Part shown: positions 59,969-64,000 of the stretch, one piece after another
Layout of the letters: every line of letters starts with the position of its first letter
Numbering within the stretch: the stretch's first letter is position 1
Assembly: GCF_006149045.1 (NCBI RefSeq)
Contig: NZ_VBSN01000016.1
Span: forward strand, 1-64,000
DNA: 64,000 bases
Origin: Dyadobacter flavalbus
Lineage (GTDB): Bacteria > Bacteroidota > Bacteroidia > Cytophagales > Spirosomataceae
Direction: 5' to 3'
Position numbers and translations under genes: made by a program
The notes under the pieces: model-generated
What the model was told of the DNA's origin: nothing
What the model saw: only the letters and a program-made list of their open reading frames with translations
The model's database searches: none

Positions 59969-62900
59969 TCAATCACTGATCATCTCCATTAAAATATTTC
60001 TGGCCTGATCAATGCTTTTTACATCTTCACAAATCAACATCAGTTTGCCTTTCTGATCTTTTAATGCGATCTTTTTCGGATGTCTTTTAATGTAATCAAT
60101 AATCTGTCCGAATTTAGGCGATTGAAAGAATGCATCGTTCTGCGAAGTAACGAAGTAGCCTTTCATTGTATTGTTTTTCAGCGTCAATTTTTCAAAATGC
60201 ATCCGTTCAGCTTCCCAGCGCAGCCGCACCGTTCTGAGCAGATCTTCCACTTCGTGCGGAACCGGGCCAAACCGGTCCAGAATCTCCTGCTCGAATTTGC
60301 TCAGCTCTTCTTCATTTTCCACATTGTCAAGGCGGGTATATAACGACAACCTTTCCGAAATATTTTTAACATAGTCGTCCGGAATCAAAGTTGTAAAATC
60401 CGTCTCGATCTGACAATCTGGAACAAGTTTCTGAGGCAGCCCGAGCGCTGTTGAAAACAGGTCTTTAAACTCGTTATTTTTCAGTTCACTTACGGCTTCA
60501 TCCAGCATTTTGTGATACAGATCGTAACCAAGATCATTTACAAAACCGCTTTGCTCAGCTCCAAGCAGGTTTCCTGCACCGCGAATGTCAAGGTCGCGCA
60601 TCGCAACTTTAAAGCCGTCGCCGAGTTCAGAAAATTCTTCCAGCGTCTGTAACCGCTTGCGCGAATCGCTGGCCAGTGTAGATACCGAAGGCGTCAGCAG
60701 ATAACAGAATGCTTTCCGGTTTGAACGCCCAACCCTGCCGCGCATCTGATGCAAATCCGAAAGACCGAACATATGCGCCGAATTGATGATGATCGTATTG
60801 GCATTGGCAATATCGATTCCCGATTCGATGATATTGGTCGAAACCAGCACATCGTATTCGCCTTCAATGAAATTGACCATAACTTTTTCCAGCTTATCGC
60901 CGTCCATTTGCCCGTGCGCTACGCCAATTCTTACATCGGGCACCAGGCGCAGAATGATATTGGCAATGGATTCAATGTCATTGACCCGGTTATGAACAAA
61001 AAACACCTGTCCACCGCGCTGCACTTCAAAGCTGATCGCATCCCGGATAAATTCTTCACTGAACGTATGTACTTCCGTCGTAACCGGCTGACGGTTTGGC
61101 GGAGGCGTGGCAATGACGGAAAGATCTCTGGCGCCCATCAAAGAAAAATGCAGTGTTCTCGGGATCGGCGTGGCTGTCAGTGTAAGCACATCCACATTGA
61201 CACGCATTTCTTTCAGACGGTCTTTAGCCTTTACCCCGAATTTCTGTTCTTCATCCACGATCAGCAGCCCCAAATCCTTGAATTTTACATCTTTGTTCAG
61301 AATCCTGTGCGTTCCGATCAGAATGTCGATTTTTCCTTCTTCGGCTTCCTTCAAAGTTTCCTTGATTTGCTTCGCAGATTTGAACCGGTTGATATAACCG
61401 ACCTTTGCAGGAAAATCGCTCAGACGCTCGCTGAATGTTTTATAATGCTGCATGGCCAGAATCGTCGTTGGCACCAGCACGGCAACCTGCTTGCTGTCAC
61501 AAACTGCCTTGAACGCCGCCCGGATTGCTATTTCTGTTTTACCAAAACCCACATCGCCGCAAACCAGCCTGTCCATCGGATGCGCTTTTTCCATGTCTTC
61601 TTTCACATTGGAAGTTGCAGTGGCCTGGTCAGGCGTATCTTCATATAAAAAGGAAGATTCCAGTTCGGCCTGCATGTAATTGTCGGGAGAAAACGGAAAG
61701 CCCGGTGCCTGCCGGCGTTTGGCATATAATGCAATCAGCTCATGCGCAATGTCTTTGAGCTGCTTTTTTACTCTGGATTTCTTGGCTTCCCACTCGCCTG
61801 AACCGAGCTTGCTCATGGCAGGCGGCGTGCCTTCTTTTCCGGTGTATTTTGCTATTTTGTGCAGGTTGTGCACGCTTACATAAAGCAGGTCATTATCGCG
61901 GTAAATAAGCCGGATTGCTTCCTGTTCCCTGCCGTTTACATCTTTTCGCTCCATGCCGGCAAAGCGGCCTATGCCATAATCCACGTGCGTTACAAAATCG
62001 CCGGGCTGCAAAGATTTCAGTTCCTTTAATGTAATCGCTTTGGACTTGCTGAATTTTTCCTTTAAGCGGTATTTGTGGAAACGGGCAAAAATCTGGTGAT
62101 CCGTATAACACGCTACTTTCATGTTATCATCCACAAATCCTTCCCGCAGGGAAATATGCATGGGCCGGAATTTCACAAAAGGGTCCAGATCTTCAAAAAT
62201 CCTTTCCAGCCGGTCAAGCTGCTTGGGCTGTTCCGCAACAATGATATTGATATATCCTTTGGACTGATTTTCTGACAGATCGTCCAGCAATCTTTTGAAA
62301 TCCTTGTTAAATGAAGGCTGCGGTTTGGAGGAATACGGCAGTTTGTTTTCCGTTTTGAAATACGATCTTTTTCCAAATTCAACAGTTTTAAATTTCTTGA
62401 CCTGATTCAGAAAGCCTCTCCGCGTTTCGAAAAGGTCCTGCGGGTTTGAAACAATCTGAACACCGCCGCCTGTCACTTCTTCGAGAGCTTTTTCGGCCTT
62501 TTCAAAACATTTTTCGATTACTTCAAGCGTAAGGTCTGCATCCTTAAACCAAAGCACCGTTTCCGCAGGAAAGAAATTCAGAAACGATTCGCGGGATTCG
62601 TGCGAAAGCTTTTGCTGAATGTCGGGGACAATGTTAACCTGCTTGGCGGTCTCAATCGAAAGCTGCGTATCCGGATCAAATGAACGGATGCTTTCGACTT
62701 CGTCTCCAAACAGCTCGATACGAAACGGGTGCTCGCTTGCAAAAGAAAAAACATCCAAAATTCCACCCCGGACAGAAAACTGTCCGGCTTCAAAAACGAA
62801 ATCGGTGATTTCAAACCCGTAACTCGTCAGAAATTCCGTCAGGAACGAAGGATCCAGTTTTTCACCGACTTTTACGGAAAAAGTATTGGCTTTCAGCGAC

Positions 62901-63319
62901 CGCTTGTTGATCACCTTTTCAAACAATGCCTCCGGATAAGTAACGATCTGAATAGGCCCTGTTTTGGCAATGCTCAGTTTGTTCAGGATTTCCCCGCGCA
63001 TCAGCACATTGGCATTATCCACTTCTTCATAATGATACGGCCTCTTGTAGGATGTCGGATAAAATAAAACCTCCGTTTTGCCAATAAGATTCTGCAGATC
63101 GTTCTGAAAATAAGCAGCTTCTTCCCGGTCGCTCAGGATATACACGGCCGGCCCTTTCCTTTTTTGCTGTATGGAAGCAGCTATAACGGCATCCAGGCTT
63201 CCGACCAGTCCTTTTATTTGCACGTGAGCGGCGTCCTGACTATCGGATGTTATCTGCGAGATGAGGATATCAAGATAACTATCGCCGCCATACAGTTTTA
63301 ATAAGTCTTTAACTTCCAA
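59969..63319 (-). CDS. mfd: Transcription-repair coupling factor Mfd
   Basis: Mfd removes RNA polymerase stalled at DNA lesions and recruits UvrA. The 1116-residue protein has the UvrB-homology N-terminus, the CarD-like polymerase-interacting module (LQPGDFVTHVDYGIGRFAGMERKDV, about 440-500) and a superfamily 2 translocase. The translocase has Walker A GDVGFGKTEIA, Walker B VDEEQKFGVK and TATPIPRTLHFSLMGARD, with the TRCF C-terminal domain at the end. The frame begins with TTG at 63319 (EVKDLLKLYGG follows); no in-frame ATG lies upstream. Confidence 0.95.
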   Translation of the reverse strand: MEVKDLLKLYGGDSYLDILISQITSDSQDAAHVQIKGLVGSLDAVIAASIQQKRKGPAVYILSDREEAAYFQNDLQNLIGKTEVLFYPTSYKRPYHYEEVDNANVLMRGEILNKLSIAKTGPIQIVTYPEALFEKVINKRSLKANTFSVKVGEKLDPSFLTEFLTSYGFEITDFVFEAGQFSVRGGILDVFSFASEHPFRIELFGDEVESIRSFDPDTQLSIETAKQVNIVPDIQQKLSHESRESFLNFFPAETVLWFKDADLTLEVIEKCFEKAEKALEEVTGGGVQIVSNPQDLFETRRGFLNQVKKFKTVEFGKRSYFKTENKLPYSSKPQPSFNKDFKRLLDDLSENQSKGYINIIVAEQPKQLDRLERIFEDLDPFVKFRPMHISLREGFVDDNMKVACYTDHQIFARFHKYRLKEKFSKSKAITLKELKSLQPGDFVTHVDYGIGRFAGMERKDVNGREQEAIRLIYRDNDLLYVSVHNLHKIAKYTGKEGTPPAMSKLGSGEWEAKKSRVKKQLKDIAHELIALYAKRRQAPGFPFSPDNYMQAELESSFLYEDTPDQATATSNVKEDMEKAHPMDRLVCGDVGFGKTEIAIRAAFKAVCDSKQVAVLVPTTILAMQHYKTFSERLSDFPAKVGYINRFKSAKQIKETLKEAEEGKIDILIGTHRILNKDVKFKDLGLLIVDEEQKFGVKAKDRLKEMRVNVDVLTLTATPIPRTLHFSLMGARDLSVIATPPPNRQPVTTEVHTFSEEFIRDAISFEVQRGGQVFFVHNRVNDIESIANIILRLVPDVRIGVAHGQMDGDKLEKVMVNFIEGEYDVLVSTNIIESGIDIANANTIIINSAHMFGLSDLHQMRGRVGRSNRKAFCYLLTPSVSTLASDSRKRLQTLEEFSELGDGFKVAMRDLDIRGAGNLLGAEQSGFVNDLGYDLYHKMLDEAVSELKNNEFKDLFSTALGLPQKLVPDCQIETDFTTLIPDDYVKNISERLSLYTRLDNVENEEELSKFEQEILDRFGPVPHEVEDLLRTVRLRWEAERMHFEKLTLKNNTMKGYFVTSQNDAFFQSPKFGQIIDYIKRHPKKIALKDQKGKLMLICEDVKSIDQARNILMEMISD

Positions 63320-63483
63320 GCAATTTTCTATTATAAAGCGAACTTAGCCGCCGTGAATTTAAACGCAAAAAGCCGTTTCAGGATTTCCCCGGACCGGCAA
63401 AAGAACAACAATGGTTTACTCAATTTTGTTTGTATCAGTGCTATTTACTAATAAAAATAATTTGAAAAACATTTTCCGGAAAA

Positions 63484-63792
63484 AGGAGGCTCTTCTGGAG
63501 CCGCCAAAACAAATGTCAAACGCGATTTTCTACAAACAGGGCGCTACTTCGTAGCGAACTTTGGTTTTACAATGAGCTATATTTTTGAATTTGAAATTTT
63601 GAACAACATCCTATTTTAATTTCGGCATTTGCAATCTGCCACGGAGTGGCAACCTGTTTCTAGCAAACGCATGCCTGATGCCCGATGTAACTCCGGCAGG
63701 AGTTGCCTTACCATCCGAGAAGGAGGCTCCTGCGGAGCCGCCAAAACGAATGCCAAATGCGTTTTTCTACAAACAGGCGGCTCCGCAGGAAC
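63484..63792. repeat. Cluster of palindromic hairpin repeats, locus 2
   Basis: The 520-bp divergent gap between mfd and pnuC contains the same hairpin family as 23159-23510. Palindromes are GGCTCT-TCT-GGAGCC (63487-63501), CGCTAC-TTC-GTAGCG (63541-63555), TGCCAC-GGA-GTGGCA (63636-63650), AACTCC-GGCA-GGAGTT (63688-63703), GGCTCC-TGC-GGAGCC (63724-63738) and an imperfect copy at 63778-63792. CTACAAACAGG occurs at 63529-63539 and 63766-63776. No real gene is seen; frames here are by-products of the repeats. Confidence 0.82.
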
Positions 63793-63839
63793 CATTGAAT
63801 TGCTAAACCTCTATTTTTACGATTTATAATTGATAATTC

Positions 63840-64000
63840 ATGACAGACTGGCTCAATCAGACCATTTCACTTGGTGGCATTACAACTACATATCTTGAAA
63901 TTCTGGGATTTCTTACCGGAGCAGTTTGTGTATATCTGAATACGCGCCAGAATGTGCTTGGCTGGTTTTTCGGCATCATTAATGCCGTACTGTACGCAAT
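63840..64000 (+). CDS. pnuC: Nicotinamide riboside transporter PnuC, N-terminal part (cut by window edge)
   Basis: ATG 63840 opens a frame that runs to the window edge (53 codons). It begins MTDWLNQTISLGGITTTYLE and continues with a first membrane helix and NTRQNVLGWFFGIINAVLYA. The motif VYLNTRQNVLGW-FGIINA is characteristic of PnuC transporters, which import nicotinamide riboside (or thiamine in PnuT forms). The specificity and any downstream kinase are outside the window. No riboswitch could be recognised in the repeat-filled upstream gap. Confidence 0.85.
   Translation, partial: MTDWLNQTISLGGITTTYLEILGFLTGAVCVYLNTRQNVLGWFFGIINAVLYA

Noticed and set aside
60749-61648. Long 299-codon frame antisense to mfd
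   Set aside because: mfd on the other strand is unmistakable; the frame has shadow composition rich in His, Arg and Phe.
63629-63829. 66-codon frame in the mfd-pnuC gap
   Set aside because: Consists of the hairpin repeats (same composition as locus 1 frames); no protein-like features.
63320-63839. Riboswitch (NAD- or TPP-type) upstream of pnuC
   Set aside because: The gap is filled with hairpin repeats and I could not recognise any conserved aptamer sequence.

Overview
The window is bacterial chromosome from a member of the Bacteroidetes, most likely order Cytophagales and close to Dyadobacter. This is an inference from gene content: a PorP/SprF protein, a type IX secretion cargo with a gliding-type C-terminus, GldJ, a PASTA-tailed FtsI, an LVIVD-repeat lipoprotein and the Bacteroidetes-type dihydroorotase motif. 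Start codons are not preceded by clear Shine-Dalgarno sequences, and several upstream regions carry the Bacteroidetes -7 element TAnnTTTG. No rRNA, tRNA, CRISPR or prophage was seen. The only insertion-sequence DNA is the end of an IS3-type element at the left edge.

Layout. 1-8.06 kb: IS fragment, a TlpA-like lipoprotein, then a division/cell-wall block rsmH-ftsL-ftsI-murE-mraY that lacks mraZ in front and murD-ftsW-murG behind. 8.1-8.4 kb: two facing arrays of a 10-bp repeat exactly where that block stops. 8.4-22.2 kb: housekeeping and envelope genes (DUF4136 lipoprotein, aroB, VOC protein, acyltransferase, an APH-type kinase beside a HAD protein, amidase, YifB, DUF4349, fabI, hydrolase, orphan response regulator). 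22.2-33.1 kb: hemB, a cluster of hairpin repeats, M28 and S9 peptidases, outer-membrane proteins, an ECF sigma factor with an overlapping anti-sigma-like partner, and a free-Met-sulfoxide reductase.

33.3-48.7 kb holds nearly the whole branched-chain amino-acid pathway on the minus strand: ilvD-ilvB-ilvN-ilvC-ilvA, an outer-membrane protein plus AraC regulator, leuC-leuD-cimA-like-leuB, and leuA. Two short leader peptides rich in Leu, Ile and Val can be read, one before ilvD and one before leuA. Each is followed by mutually exclusive antiterminator and terminator hairpins, so classical transcription attenuation is the likely control. The two leaders also share an identical 19-nt box. This is the strongest regulatory finding of the window.

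48.9-64 kb: murQ, a NIPSNAP protein, a divergent PorP/SprF and T9SS-cargo pair, ruvB, a Nudix hydrolase, pyrC, comF, gldJ, mfd, a second cluster of the hairpin repeats and the start of pnuC. The two repeat clusters contain hairpins whose stems differ in sequence but keep pairing, with a 21-bp outer stem enclosing two hairpins in the best copy. They look like a dispersed palindromic element family.
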